This document shows positions 47,851 to 58,556 of a DNA stretch of 64,000 nucleotides, piece after piece (positions within the stretch are counted from its first letter, which is position 1; each line of letters opens with the position of its first letter). The translations under genes were made by a program, and so were the position numbers. This DNA is from Timema cristinae (lineage: Eukaryota > Arthropoda > Insecta > Phasmatodea > Timematidae), in assembly GCA_039000515.1 (NCBI GenBank), contig JBCFYV010000012.1:42162355-42226354 (forward strand), given 5' to 3'. Below the pieces are notes generated by a model. The model was not told the origin of the DNA. It worked only from the letters and a program-made list of their open reading frames with translations, and did not search any database.

Positions 47851-47947
47851 ATAATTACTTTTTAAATTTCTTGGGTATTGATTGCTTAGGCTAGCCCCCA
47901 CTAAGGATTGTTGATGTTTAGTTAATTTTTATTTAACTTCATCAATT

Positions 47948-48030
47948 TTGTATAAATATATATATATATATATTTTTTTTTTTGACAAAAAATATATATA
48001 TATTTTTGACAAAAAATATACATATATTGC
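47948..48030. repeat. TA-rich repeat with duplicated 'ttttgacaaaaaata' block
   Basis: Two copies of 'ttttgacaaaaaatatata' about 27 bases apart lie within TA-dinucleotide sequence. Confidence 0.8.
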
Positions 48031-48100
48031 TGGATAACACCAATATATCTTTTATAACAACAAAATACTAGGTACTAAAATGGTGCATCATTTTATAATA

Positions 48101-48400
48101 ACATGTAGATATCATTAGACAGATGTACCATTTTATAACATGTAAATACAACTGCACAAAGTGTATCATTTTATAACATGTAAATACAACTGCACATAAA
48201 TGTATCATTGTATAACATGTAAATACAACTGCACATAAATGTATTATTTTATAACATGTAAATACAACTAGAAAATAGTATCGTTTTATACGAACATGTA
48301 AATACAGCTACACATAAATGTTTAAGTTTATAACATGTAGATACAACTAGACAAAGGTATAATTTTATAACAACATGTAAGTACTTAAATGTATAGTTTA
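48101..48400 (+). repeat. 39-bp minisatellite, 8 units
   Basis: The phrase 'acatgtaaatacaactgcac' recurs at 48101, 48138, 48176, 48215, 48254, 48294, 48333 and 48373, a spacing of 37-40 bases. Each unit also has 'tgtatcattttata'. Variation is mostly substitution in the middle of the unit. Confidence 0.95.
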
Positions 48401-49109
48401 AAAATAACACAAGAATAGAAATCAAGTTAAAGAATAAATAGGGTTTTGGTTTTTTAATGTGTGTTAATTCATTATAATTGTATTTAAAATCTATAATTCA
48501 TCAAAAATAATGTAGCTAACACAATAGTGTGAATTTGTTTTGAAAAAAATATAATACATTATATAGTAAATAAAACACATCTATGCTATGATTTATTGTG
48601 TTAACAGGGTTTTTAGCTTCTCTTTTTATTTTTTTATCAGTTACATTGAAGTTCATAATTTTTTTCTAAAGCACGCATTTTTTAACATTATATTGGTATA
48701 AATTCACTAGTGTGATCGTCTAATGCGTCTCTCTGAATGTTACCAGGCAGAATGTACCTCATCTTTAATTCTTCAGTACAGTATCGTGAACGATCTAACA
48801 TATTGGTTATTTGTCGGAGAGCCCCTTGTGTCTACTTTGAAAAGGCACCTGTTGAACAATTCATATTTTCCCAGTTATCTAGCCAATTCAAAAATCTAGT
48901 AAAAAAAATGAATTTTCGTGAGAATCATTATAAGCTAAGGCTACATGTACTCATTTATTTGATGAATACCTTGATGTGAAGTTTTGACATTCATGATACC
49001 CCACTATGTACAAATAATTCAAATGAACGTAGCTGTATCAGAATATTGTGAAAGTTTATAAGTGGGTCAAACTTCATTTAGGCCTTGTATCACAAATTTA
49101 TTAAAAATT

Positions 49110-49381
49110 ATCCGCCTCGGTGGCGTAGTTGGCTAACGCACAGGTCGTGTTGAGCTCGACTGCTAAGGACGGGGAGATTGAGGTTTGAATCTCTGTCGGG
49201 TGAACTGGGGGGGGTTCTTAAATCGTTTTCCACTCTCCCTCCACGCAAATGTGGGTTCACTTCCTATAAATCAACCTTATCAATTCCTAATCCATTAGCG
49301 TAATTAGTACTTAAAACGTATAACCCGAACTGGTAGTAAGACACGGTGCTAAATAATAATAATAATATTTAATAAAAATAA
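49110..49381 (+). mobile_element. tRNA-headed SINE (family B), full length
   Basis: The head reads 'cctcggtggcgtagttggct' (A-box-like) and 'gaggtttgaatctctgtcgg' (B-box-like). The body contains 'ccctccacgcaaatgtgggt', and the shared tail and (AAT)n follow. An 11-base duplication TATTAAAAATT at 49099-49109 and 49382-49392 fixes the ends. Confidence 0.93.
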
Positions 49382-49488
49382 TATTAAAAATTCTCATCAC
49401 TAGTTTGACATTCTGCCTCTTTAAATTTGAAGGATTGAGAAATTTTAGAGAAATACCCTAATCAAAAGTTAAAATAGAGTTGCTTTCA

Positions 49489-49489
<1 letters not shown>

Positions 49490-49529
<40 letters not shown>

Positions 49530-49668
49530 CACCGCGTCTTACTACCCGTTCGGTTTATACGCACTTACGCTAATGTGTAATGGTATGGTGATTGTGAGAT
49601 GAAATGAAGGACCTACAGTTTAACGTGGAATCCGAACCACGGTGGTGGCCTGGCATTCCCCACATTCA
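49490..49668 (-). mobile_element. 5'-truncated SINE (family A)
   Basis: It starts with a long (ATT)n run and the shared tail, keeps the body down to 'ggcattccccacattc', and lacks the head. Flanks AGTTGCTTTCAA (49478-49489) and AGTTCCTTTCAA (49669-49680) are a target duplication with one mismatch. Confidence 0.92.
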
Positions 49669-49699
49669 AGTTCCTTTCAACTTTGTGCAATTTCAACAA

Positions 49700-51340
49700 A
49701 GTAAAAAATGAAGCAGTTTTATATTGTCCTTCTGAAGGACTCTAAAAATCAGGGTGATACATGCATTTATTACTATTATTTTGATTTAACCAATTATTTC
49801 TGATATTTATTAAGCAAATGTACAGAATCTATTAAAAATACATGGGTTGCTTGGAATACTGGATGTTTTTACGCAAATGATACCTTATGAGGTGTAGCAA
49901 ATAAACCCATTGCTTTTATATCAATAGCATTATTATCAGTAACAATGCATATCACCCTGAAACAAACTTTTTATAGTCTTGTTACTACCTTTTTGAACAA
50001 AGTATACAAAGTTTTGAAATTAATTAATTTAACAGCAACAATATGAACAGCCTCAATGAAGTTGAAAAAATACTAGATACCATAAACACAAAGGCAATAA
50101 TTTCTGCACTGTTTGAATCAAATGCTACACCAACAATAGCACCAGATTGTAATAAGAATAAAGCTTTAGATGCATTTCATCAACCATAAGAATGTTTGTC
50201 TTCTCATGTTCTTACAAGTATGTGATTCTATTTGATATATACATTAAAAAAATATCTTCAATGGTCTCTAATTGGGGGGGGGAAGGGGGGGGGGCTTACA
50301 TATTTTTACAAATTTTGTTCAGTGTTGATGTATGAGGTAAAATTAAATTATGGCAAATTCTTAAAAACTCATAAAAATGTGGCGATATTATGTTCAGTAA
50401 GGTAGAAAACAATTAAAATGTGTGAAGAGTAGCTAAAGTTGTTTTTTGGACACACTAGTAATTTCAACTGTTCCTGAATTTCTCAAAGAACTGGAATCTG
50501 CATACAACCCTATTATATATGAGAATCCAATAAACACAGACTTTTAAATAAAAGGGCTCAAAATAATTTAAATCCACAAGCGACTATTTGAAAAATACTT
50601 AATAATAGACTGCCTGAAAATATAAATATAGCAGCAGCTGAAGAAGAAGATGAAACAGTGCAACTGTTTACATATACAGAATTACAGAAACAAAATAACT
50701 ACATAATGAATAAATTATGACCCGCGACTTCAGCACCCTGACCTTGATTTTATAATCCCTCAGAAATGAGCAAAACACAAGCACGACTAAAATTAAAAAC
50801 AATTTAAAGCAATAAATGGAACAACTACGTCACAGACGCAACTCTATACTCCAGAAAAATCTGTAAAATAACAAAACAGTTAAGAGTGCTATATAGCTAG
50901 CCGCTTACTTCACGGTGAAGTATTGGAAGAGAAAATGTCACGCTTGTAGGCTGGACCAGCCAGCAGGACAAAAGGCAGGTATTGGCTTAGTGATTGGTAG
51001 CTTGGGCGAATTAGCTAGAGGGTGGGGAGTGCGTTACTTTCCCTTCTTTCAGTCTACTTCTGGTCGGCACGCTTGACGCACAGACAGCAGGGAGAGGTAA
51101 TGAATGCTCCCCAAAACCATACAACTTGTTAGCAAAAGCAGGGAGTAAATTTACACTGTTAACTGTTCTAAAAACCAACATTTTAAAGGTTCCGGTTCTG
51201 GTTCGAATAAAATAAGGGTTACTATTATTTTAGATTACTATTAGGTTCCAGTTCTTTTTAAATTATATCAACTAATGTTTTTGTTTTAATTTGCCACAAC
51301 ATATTACTACCAGGTAGGTTTAAACGTTTTTGTAACAATT
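49700..51340. other. no recognised gene; homopurine tract and GC-richer block
   Basis: A 48-codon frame starts at 50043 with no family motif. A G-run pair (50274-50282 and 50285-50294) could form a quadruplex or mark a sequencing problem. Around 50890-51090 the sequence is GC-richer ('ggctggaccagccagcagg') and promoter-like, lying just outside the left arm of the next element. Confidence 0.4.
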
Positions 51341-51349
51341 TCGCCTAAG

Positions 51350-51990
51350 TGCATGTAGTAGGTCTTAATATCAGAATTAACCCTGATTTTTTGATTGGAA
51401 TGTTTCACTTGCCATACATATACTTAAGGAAACGAAGTTTTTTTTTTTTTTTGTTAGGGAGCCATCTTAATCTATTTAAAAACCAAAATGGTGGCCATCA
51501 ACGATGGTGATCGAGAAATTCTTTTGCCTGTCAATATCTAAGTCACCTATAGTCCGATTTAATTTTGTTTTTTAATTTAAATATATTTGATAGTTCTTTC
51601 TATTTTATAATAAATGTTTATTCTAACCATTATTGTTTTCGTGAAAAGTTAAACTATTTATTTTTAATTTTTTTCTAAGATAGTTTGCTTAGTTACGTGA
51701 AAAATACTAAGAATCCGAGAAATTCGTCTTTATAATTTTAAAAGCAAAATTAGTTCCCTTTCTATTAATACTATGGGAATGCCATTTGTGTTGAAATAGT
51801 ACCAAAAACTAGCAGGAAACTCCGGGAAAGTGTTACCCTCCCTCGACACTATTACACATAATACAACCCGTTTAAGTTTAAAAGGAATAAATATTTGTGT
51901 GTTATGTTGATAACTTGCACAGACTGTCATACCCAAGAAAACAAACATTAATGATTTTCTTGATAAGGTTGAGATAAGTTGCATACTCGT
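51350..51990 (+). repeat. left inverted arm
   Basis: It carries 'caaaatggtggccatc', a T run, and phrases matching the right arm in reverse. In the sense of the enclosed gene it duplicates the gene's upstream region and probably its first codons. The 123-codon minus-strand frame at 51730-52101 is antisense to that and has no family motif. Confidence 0.7.
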
Positions 51991-52542
51991 ATAACTATAA
52001 ATTAAGAGAGAAGGCCAGTACAAATATTGGCAAAACACAATCATGAAGACGGTTAATGCCAATAAATTTACCGCAGAGACTATACGATACCAAATTTTCA
52101 AAATTCAGAAAACATTTATCTATGTTATAAAAAATAATGTTAAGTTCAGTTCACATTAACAAATATTGTGAAATACACATTGACAAGAAATAAAATTACA
52201 TGTTTCACATTTCAGTACCAAAATAAATAAAACAAATATCATTTTAGGCAGTGAACTGAACCTAAATGCTGTTTCTATGGAAATCCCACATTCGCAAGTT
52301 ATTCAGTTTATCATTATACTTATTCTTAAGATCAGCACTGCACATTCTATTCTACCTGGTCGATTGTCTTAATTGCAAAAAATTCATTCATCATCACTTA
52401 ATATCACAATTCACTCATTGTCCTTTTCCTAGTCAGTACAGCAACAAAAACATTTCTTTAAGATATACAATATTTAAATTCAAATATGTTTTCTTTATTT
52501 GAAGTTATAGAACATTTAGACTTGTATTTTACTGCATCAGGT

Positions 52543-54870
52543 TTAGGCACAGTTTTTACAAATAAGTGTACATGCCAATTGTGCCTTTATGCCGGAACAT
52601 CTTGTGCTACAACGATTGGAGCATCCACAATTCACAAGTAACCTGAATGCTTTATATATTGGAGATAGAGATGACCAAACAAGATGCTATTCAGTTCCAA
52701 CTTTCGTCACCCCCATTTAATAGGAGAATCTATTGGATCCTTTACTGAGAAAGCTCGGCCCCACACGTTTCCTGCTTGATATATGGTGTGAAGAATATGT
52801 TGTCCCAGCGCGTCTGATGTTGATGGTAAACTCTGCAAGGGGTGACTTTTTGATGTGAATAAAATCTTCCTAACTTCATTTATATACACATTTTCACCAC
52901 CTTTATAGTACATCAAAACCACCAACTTTTCCAGCAATTGGAAAATCTCTTTAGATATCGAGGGAAAAGGTGTTGAAATAGCTTGAAATGCAGATGTCAC
53001 TTCAGGAAAGGATTTCCATACATGCCATGCTGTCGCTTTTCTTTCTATGAAAATGAAGAGGTTACATCACATCCGGTGAATGCTTAAGCTCCTTTCAAGG
53101 CAGTGTATATTTCAAAACCCATACTTTGAACAATCGCGTGTAAACATAAATATATTTATGCTTTCCCTACACCAAACAGAATCCACATTTATTCAAGCCC
53201 CATATTATTCAAGAAAGGAAAGAGAGAAATCGCAAGGACAACAACGTTTGTGTCAACTGTGACAATATGAACTTTTTTCGCTCCGTATTCAACGTTATCT
53301 TTTGCATGCTTGAACATCCAACCATATAATTCTTCCTCTTCTCTGCAATGTATTCCCTCTAAAGAAGTGTTCATGGGCCAGGATGTGTGTATGACACTTT
53401 CAACCTCAGTGACGATTTGGATCAACTTGAATGATCTCGAATACCCTTTGCCAATGAGATTGAAAAATTCTTTCTTATGGTCATCACAGGTGAGGAAGGC
53501 ATGCCAATTTATGGGTACAATGTTCCCTTTTGCTACCTGACGTCAAATACCTCCTTCAAACTTCTAGTGGCATAGATAACCCAGGAAATGTGAATACTTG
53601 TAACATTAAACCTATTGGTATCACTTAAAACTCTTCTTTGAGCTCTGTGCAGCAGTAATCTGCAAATGTTCTTGAGGTTCATGGAGGAAGAGAATGTAGC
53701 CTTGCTGCACCATCATAGATGAGGGTGTCACATGTTCCATGGAACTATGGTCCATTTGTTTCATCTTAAAAAAGCTTGATAATTTGAGATTTCTGGCATA
53801 CCCGAAGAACACCATTAGAGAAGAGAGAGGGTGGAGTACTTGTATTTTCATACGCAAATAACCTTCCAAATCTAAGTCCCTATTGCAGTTGACAATGAAC
53901 AATCTGGAGAAAAGTGCTACATCATTCTTCAAGTCTTTAATTATAGATGATGACATTTTTTTCCGAACAACGCACACAAAAATATTTCTGTATTTCGTTT
54001 AGGGGCAGATACACTGGTTTTGGCTCCTACACAAAGATGTTCCTTCACAAATATTTTTTAGAGTGTTGGTATTATCTACTTAGCACTCATCACTGAACTA
54101 ACAAGATTCTTATCCATCACAATCTTTGAATCCCAAACGATAAGGTCATGTGATAATTCTATGAAAGTATTTACAAATTCAAGTATACTTTATTTCAAAT
54201 AGCTTGCATTTTTTTGTGGAACTTTACCTGGGAGGCAAAGTATTGCTCGTGATGAAGGTGTTTACTGGAAATTTTGGAGCTTCAAACCCAATCAAAATGC
54301 TAATTAACTCTGGTCTTGTTAATATCCACCTACGTAGCATTGTAGGTACTTGCAACAAGCCAACACCACCACCATGTCCTTTCACAATTGCATTATGTTT
54401 TCTATGGGCTTGGTCTATGGAAATAGCAAAGAAAGAGCTATTAGTTTTATGTATCACAAGCTACCCACTATATAAAAAACTATATAAACAACTATATACA
54501 CTTGGTGCTGTCTTTTAAAGCTCCTCCAAATATTTTATGTGGATGTTTAACCATAGTGCATAGTTTTTGTAGTCGAGAAGAAAAAATCATGCTATCATGT
54601 TTTTTAGAGATTGACAGCATAGTTAATACATTCCCTCCCTAATAGAACTATTAAAAACAGTAGCACTATATGAAAATTGAGAATCAAGAACCAGAATCTA
54701 AATGTTGGAGTTCGAGAAGATTTCTCCTCAATCCATTCTTCAAATGTTTGTCGTAAATGTCTGTCATCTTTGGTATGTCAGTGTGTGCAGTAAAGTACTC
54801 AGTATAGCATACAAGTGGTAATTCCTTTTGAAACTAAACATTTAGCATATGAGGGTAGGTTTTTTTTTAG
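52543..54870 (-). pseudogene. uncharacterised multicopy animal gene, nearly full length but broken
   Basis: Five regions appear in the expected order for a family I know only as 'uncharacterised' in many invertebrate genomes. Near 54740: 'RTPTFRFWFLILNFHIV'. At 54224-54457: 'FFAISIDQAHRKHNAIVKG', then 'GGGVGL' and 'LRRW'. At 53621-53977: 'LKNDVALFSRLFIVNCNRD'. At 53189-53425: a degraded 'HEEADTR'-like segment followed by 'VHIVTVDTNVVVLAI'. From about 53047 down to 52707: 'ATAWHVWKSFPEV' and 'YQAGNVWGRAF'. It ends in a cysteine cluster with stop 52543-52545. The acidic motifs resemble PIN/FEN-type nucleases, which is my inference. Frameshifts and stops break every junction. It lies between long inverted arms. 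Confidence 0.85.
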
Positions 54871-55332
54871 CCAATAACAATTTCCTGGAGTTTTCCGCTC
54901 GTTCTTGGGACTATTTAAATATAAATGACTTTCCCAAGGTATCACTGGAATGGTAGCTAAATTTTTCTTTTAAGGTTGTAGAGAAATGTTTTTAGGATCA
55001 TGAGTACTTTTCACGTAACTTGGTGTAGAATAAAATGTAAAAAAGGTTTTTAAATTTTTTCACAAAAATGATAATGTTAGTAAAAATACATTTCCTACAA
55101 AAAAAAAGCACTATAAAATATTTTTAAATTAAAAGTTAAATTTAAATCGGACTATAGATGACCTAGATATTGACAGGCGAAATAACTCCTCTGCCGCCAT
55201 CTTGTTGCTATAAGTAGATTTTTAAATGGCTCCCTATCTAGGTAACTTTGTTTTATTACAGAGTATATTATGTATGAAAGTGAGACAGTCCAATCAAAAA
55301 GTGCAGTTTTTATTATTTTACCACATGCACTA
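54720..55332 (-). repeat. right inverted arm, upstream region of the broken gene
   Basis: Reverse complement of the left arm. At 55193-55203 (minus strand) it contains AAGATGGCGGC, a perfect YY1-type motif, placed upstream of the enclosed gene as a promoter element would be. A SINE-D-like copy abuts its outer end. Confidence 0.7.
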
Positions 55333-55364
55333 TCATGTTTATCTAATATTAAGGAAGATATATT

Positions 55365-55522
55365 TAGGGAATGTTTATACACCTACATATGCGTGGAAGG
55401 AGAGTGGGAAATCACTTTGTGTACAAGCACCCTTAATACTCCTGAACGAGATTCGAACATCAATCTTCCTATCATCGGCTGTCTAGTTTTGACCATGAGA
55501 CCATGTACACACGCGTGACCTG
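55365..55522 (-). mobile_element. SINE family D/B-like fragment
   Basis: On the given strand 'tgcgtggaaggagagtggg', 'gaacgagattcgaacatc' and 'cctatcatcggctgtctag' match the body and reversed tRNA head of families B and D. The shared tail was not found. Confidence 0.6.
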
Positions 55523-55524
55523 GA

Positions 55525-56025
55525 GAGTATATTATACCTAAATATATATTTATAAACAAATTCCTTTGAAAATGTAAATGAGTATAAATAACTAGTCACA
55601 GTTATTTTAACGAGGAATAACGATATTAGATTGGAAATTAGGAGAAGAAAAAATGTGGGAAATTAATCCTATTAATCATTTATTATGTTGATGATAATTA
55701 CGCCTGCTGTTAAGGAATGTTTGGTTCAGATAAAGCAAAAGAATTATTTTACTGGTGGGTCTCTATGGTTGTTAAACGTAGTCTCTTACCTTACCTTACA
55801 GTGTTTGAAAACAGGGTGCTTAGGAAAATATTTCCTGCAAAAATGGACGAGTGTACTAGGATGTAAAGGAGGTTACATAATGATGAGTTACATACCCTAT
55901 AATCATCACAAGACATTCCTAATATAATAAAGTCCCGTTTATTAGGGTGTGCAGAGCATTCAGCGTGAATGGAATAGTCTAGAACCTTGTTCAGGATAAT
56001 GACTGGCAAAGCCAATGGAAAGAGA
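55525..56025. other. no recognised feature
   Basis: AT-rich sequence. An 80-codon plus-strand frame (55685-55927) shows no family motif. Confidence 0.4.
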
Positions 56026-56031
56026 AATGAA

Positions 56032-56160
56032 TTAACTAGCTATATAACATTATAAATGACTTAACTTGCTAGATAACAATGGACATTACTTAACTTGCTA
56101 AATAACAATAGAAATTACTTAACTTGCTAGATAACAATAGAAATGACTTAACTAGCTCAA
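56032..56160 (+). repeat. 29-bp minisatellite, 5 units
   Basis: 'ttaacttgctagataacaat' or a close variant starts at 56032, 56061, 56090, 56119 and 56148, exactly 29 bases apart. The last unit merges into the following 46-bp array through 'aactagctcaa'. Confidence 0.95.
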
Positions 56161-56995
56161 TATAGGGATAGGATGTAATATGGTGGACTGGATAAAGATA
56201 GCTCAAGATATAAATAGTGTGTAATGATATAGGTTGAATAGAACTAGCGAAATTTACGTTGTAATAAGATGGATTGGGTAGTGCTAGCTCAAGATAGAGA
56301 CATGTTGTAAAGAGGTTGATTGGATAAAACTAGTCCAAGATTGACATAGGGTGTAGTCAGGGGCCTGGATAGAATTAACTCAAGATAAGGATATGTTCTA
56401 ATGAGGTTGACTGGATAAAACTAGCTCAGGATAGAGATAGGGTGTAATCAGATAACCTGGATAGAACTAGCTAAAGATAGGAATATGTTGTAATGAGGTT
56501 GACTGGATATAACTAGTTCACGATAGAGATAGGGTGTAATCAGGTGGCCTGGATTGAGTTAGTTCAAGATAAGGATAAGGTGTGATGAGGCAAACTCGAT
56601 AGAAATAGCTCAATGTAGAGATAGTGTGTAATGAGATGAACTTGATAGAACTAGCTAAAGATAGAGATAGGGTGTAGTTAGGGGACTGGATATAACAAGC
56701 TTAATATGGGGATATGGTGTAATCAGGTGGACTAGATAGTGAGAGCTCAAGCTGGGAATAGTGTTTAATTAGGTATACTGCATATAACTAGCTAAAGATA
56801 GGAAAACGATGTATTCAGTTGGATTGGTTATAACTTTTTCAAGATTTTGATAGAGTGAAATCAGGTGGACTGGATAGAACTGGTTCCAAATATGGTTAGA
56901 GTGTAATGAGTTGGATTTAATAGAACTTGCTCAGGATAGGGATATGTTATAATGAATGAGCTAGACTGGATATAACTACCTCAAGGTAGGGCAAG
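56152..56995 (+). repeat. 46-bp minisatellite, about 18 units, with two alternating unit types
   Basis: Units begin with 'agctcaagatag' variants, mostly 45-46 bases apart. In 56286-56560 they alternate between type B ('tgttgtaatgaggttgactg') and type A ('gggtgtaatcaggtggcctg'), giving a 92-bp higher-order period. Outside that zone the unit types are mixed. Confidence 0.93.
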
Positions 56996-57148
56996 GTGGC
57001 ATACTTTTTTATGTTCTGTAATGAATTTTAAGATCCTAATGCCATAGAATAAGTAATTAAGTAGGTATGTGAACAGCAATCAATACACTGTAAATAATCT
57101 ATCACCTAATCCATGTAATGATATTGGCTTGGATCAATCTAAAAGGTG

Positions 57149-57433
57149 TTATTATTATTATTATTAGCACCGCGTCTTACTACCCGTTCGGGTTATACGC
57201 ACTTACGCTAATGTGTAATGTTAGGGTGATTGTGAGATGAAATGAAGGACCTACAGTTTAACGTGGAATCCGAACCACGGTGGCGACCTGGCATTCCCCA
57301 CATTCACAGGATGTCTTGTCAGAGGTGAAGGAAGGGTTTGGCAATCAGATAAATCTTGGCCGGGACCGAGGATTGAACCCGGCCGCCAGCATAGAAGTCT
57401 GGCACCTTACCCCTAGACCACCAGGTCACCTCT
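57149..57433 (-). mobile_element. SINE (family A), full length, nested at the edge of another SINE-A
   Basis: Tail, body and tRNA-like head are all present in reverse orientation. The duplication ATCTAAAAGGTG lies at 57137-57148 and 57434-57445. Its last four bases are the first four of the neighbouring SINE, so this copy inserted across the junction of an older insertion. Confidence 0.93.
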
Positions 57434-57441
57434 ATCTAAAA

Positions 57442-57738
57442 GGTGACCTGGCGGTCTAGGGGTAATGTGTCGGACTTCTGTGCTGGGGTCCGGGGTTCAA
57501 TCCTCGGTCCCGGCACAGATTTATCTGATTACCAAACCCTTCCTTTAACTCTGACAAGACATCTTGTGAATGTGGGGAATGCCAGGCCTCCACCGTGGTT
57601 CGGATTCCACGTTAAACTGTACGTCCTCCATTTCATCTCACCATCACCCTACCATTACACATTAGCGTAAGTGCGTATAACCCGAACGGGTAGTAAGACG
57701 CGATGCTAATAATAATAATAATAATAATAATTAATAAT
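57442..57738 (+). mobile_element. SINE (family A), full length
   Basis: The head 'ggtgacctggcggtctaggg', B box 'ggggttcaatcctcggtccc', body, shared tail and (TAA)n run are all present. Its own target duplication is GATCAATCTAAAA, found at 57132-57144 (now beyond the nested copy) and 57739-57751. Confidence 0.93.
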
Positions 57739-57759
57739 GATCAATCTAAAATATATAAA

Positions 57760-58504
57760 AAGTCATGGATGACGGTAATTTTTATTTAAAGTAACATATG
57801 TAGAGTATCCTTTTAAGATTCATCCATGAAGAAACACGCGCATTTTAGAAATAATGGAAAAAGGATTTCACCATTAAAATATATTTTTATAACATATTTC
57901 CTGTTAAAATAACAACTAAGATATTTCCTGTTAAAAGGAACAACTCCGCAGTGTTTGGCAAAATACCCCAATTCCCTGTACCAATAGGAAGCTAGCCTTC
58001 ACAACACCTGTCGCCAGGACTCTTTCTATTAGTTGGTTTTTACACTGTTGATGAGGGAGAAAAATGCAAGGGGTATGTCATATATAAGCCGTTGTGCATA
58101 TGTTTAAACACCCGCCCACAGTCTCCAAACACAGCCACACACACAATCCACGCACCTCCGCCCACACACTGGCAATCACAGTATAAAATAACTTTCATTA
58201 ATATCACAAGTGCGCATCGACATAAAGCATGTAATTGTAACTGGCAGATGTCATTTAAATAAACCATGTGTGAATAAACAGCCATCAAAAGTTCTATTTC
58301 TTTAATTCAATTTAATATACCGATTTAATTAATGCTATAGACAGCTGGTTAAACGGTATATTTTTCATACAGTGATGATATGCGCTCGACCACGGAGCTA
58401 TAGACAACCTAAACATCGTCACAGCATTATTATATCAGGGAATTAATCCGTAGTGTTTCAATCGACGCCCGACGTTGGTCGATTTAATTCCATAGTGTTA
58501 CAAT
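57760..58504 (+). mobile_element. probable 5' LTR of a Ty3/Gypsy-type element (approximate)
   Basis: The right boundary is set by the primer-binding-site-like TGGCGCCCAA at 58505. Upstream are a TATA-like 'tatataag' (58081) and two AATAAA signals (58258 and 58273), the order expected in an LTR. The left end was not located; it may begin near one of the 'tgttaaaa' phrases around 57900. No matching 3' LTR was recognised in the window. Confidence 0.5.
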
Positions 58505-58520
58505 TGGCGCCCAATCGCGA
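58448..58520 (+). promoter_or_regulatory. duplicated LTR-end/primer-binding-site-like junction
   Basis: 'gtagtgtttcaatcgacgcc' (58450) and 'atagtgttacaattggcgcc' (58492) are related 42 bases apart, each followed by a 'ccga' or 'ccaa' continuation. TGGCGCCCAA is the usual start of a tRNA-Lys-type primer-binding site. The first copy has two mismatches in that core. Confidence 0.6.
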
Positions 58521-58556
58521 CGCGAATCTTCGAATCCCCGAGACAAGAAAGAGACT

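Larger units (their letters stand above)
51350..55332 (-). mobile_element. candidate mobile unit with ~0.6 kb inverted arms around a gene
   Basis: The left arm (about 51350-51990) and the reverse complement of the right arm (about 54720-55332) share a collinear series of phrases: 'agtgcatgta/tg', 'ttttttgattgga', 'catacata', 'agggagccat', 'cgcctgtcaatatctaggtc' (variant on the left), 'tatagtccgattta', 'agttacgtgaaaa' and 'gtcatacc'. Between them lies a broken gene of an uncharacterised animal family, on the minus strand. Arms of this length around one gene suggest a DNA transposon or foldback element. The alternative is two oppositely oriented insertions of one family. The exact termini and a target duplication were not resolved. 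Confidence 0.6.

Noticed and set aside
49110..49200. A possible tRNA gene
   Set aside because: It is the head of SINE-B, with a shared tail and target duplication marking the whole element.
50274..50294. A G-quadruplex regulatory element
   Set aside because: Only two long G runs separated by AA in an otherwise unremarkable stretch; it could equally be a sequencing problem.
51730..52101. A 123-codon minus-strand frame with hydrophobic stretches
   Set aside because: It is antisense to the arm that duplicates the upstream part of the broken gene, and shows no family motif.
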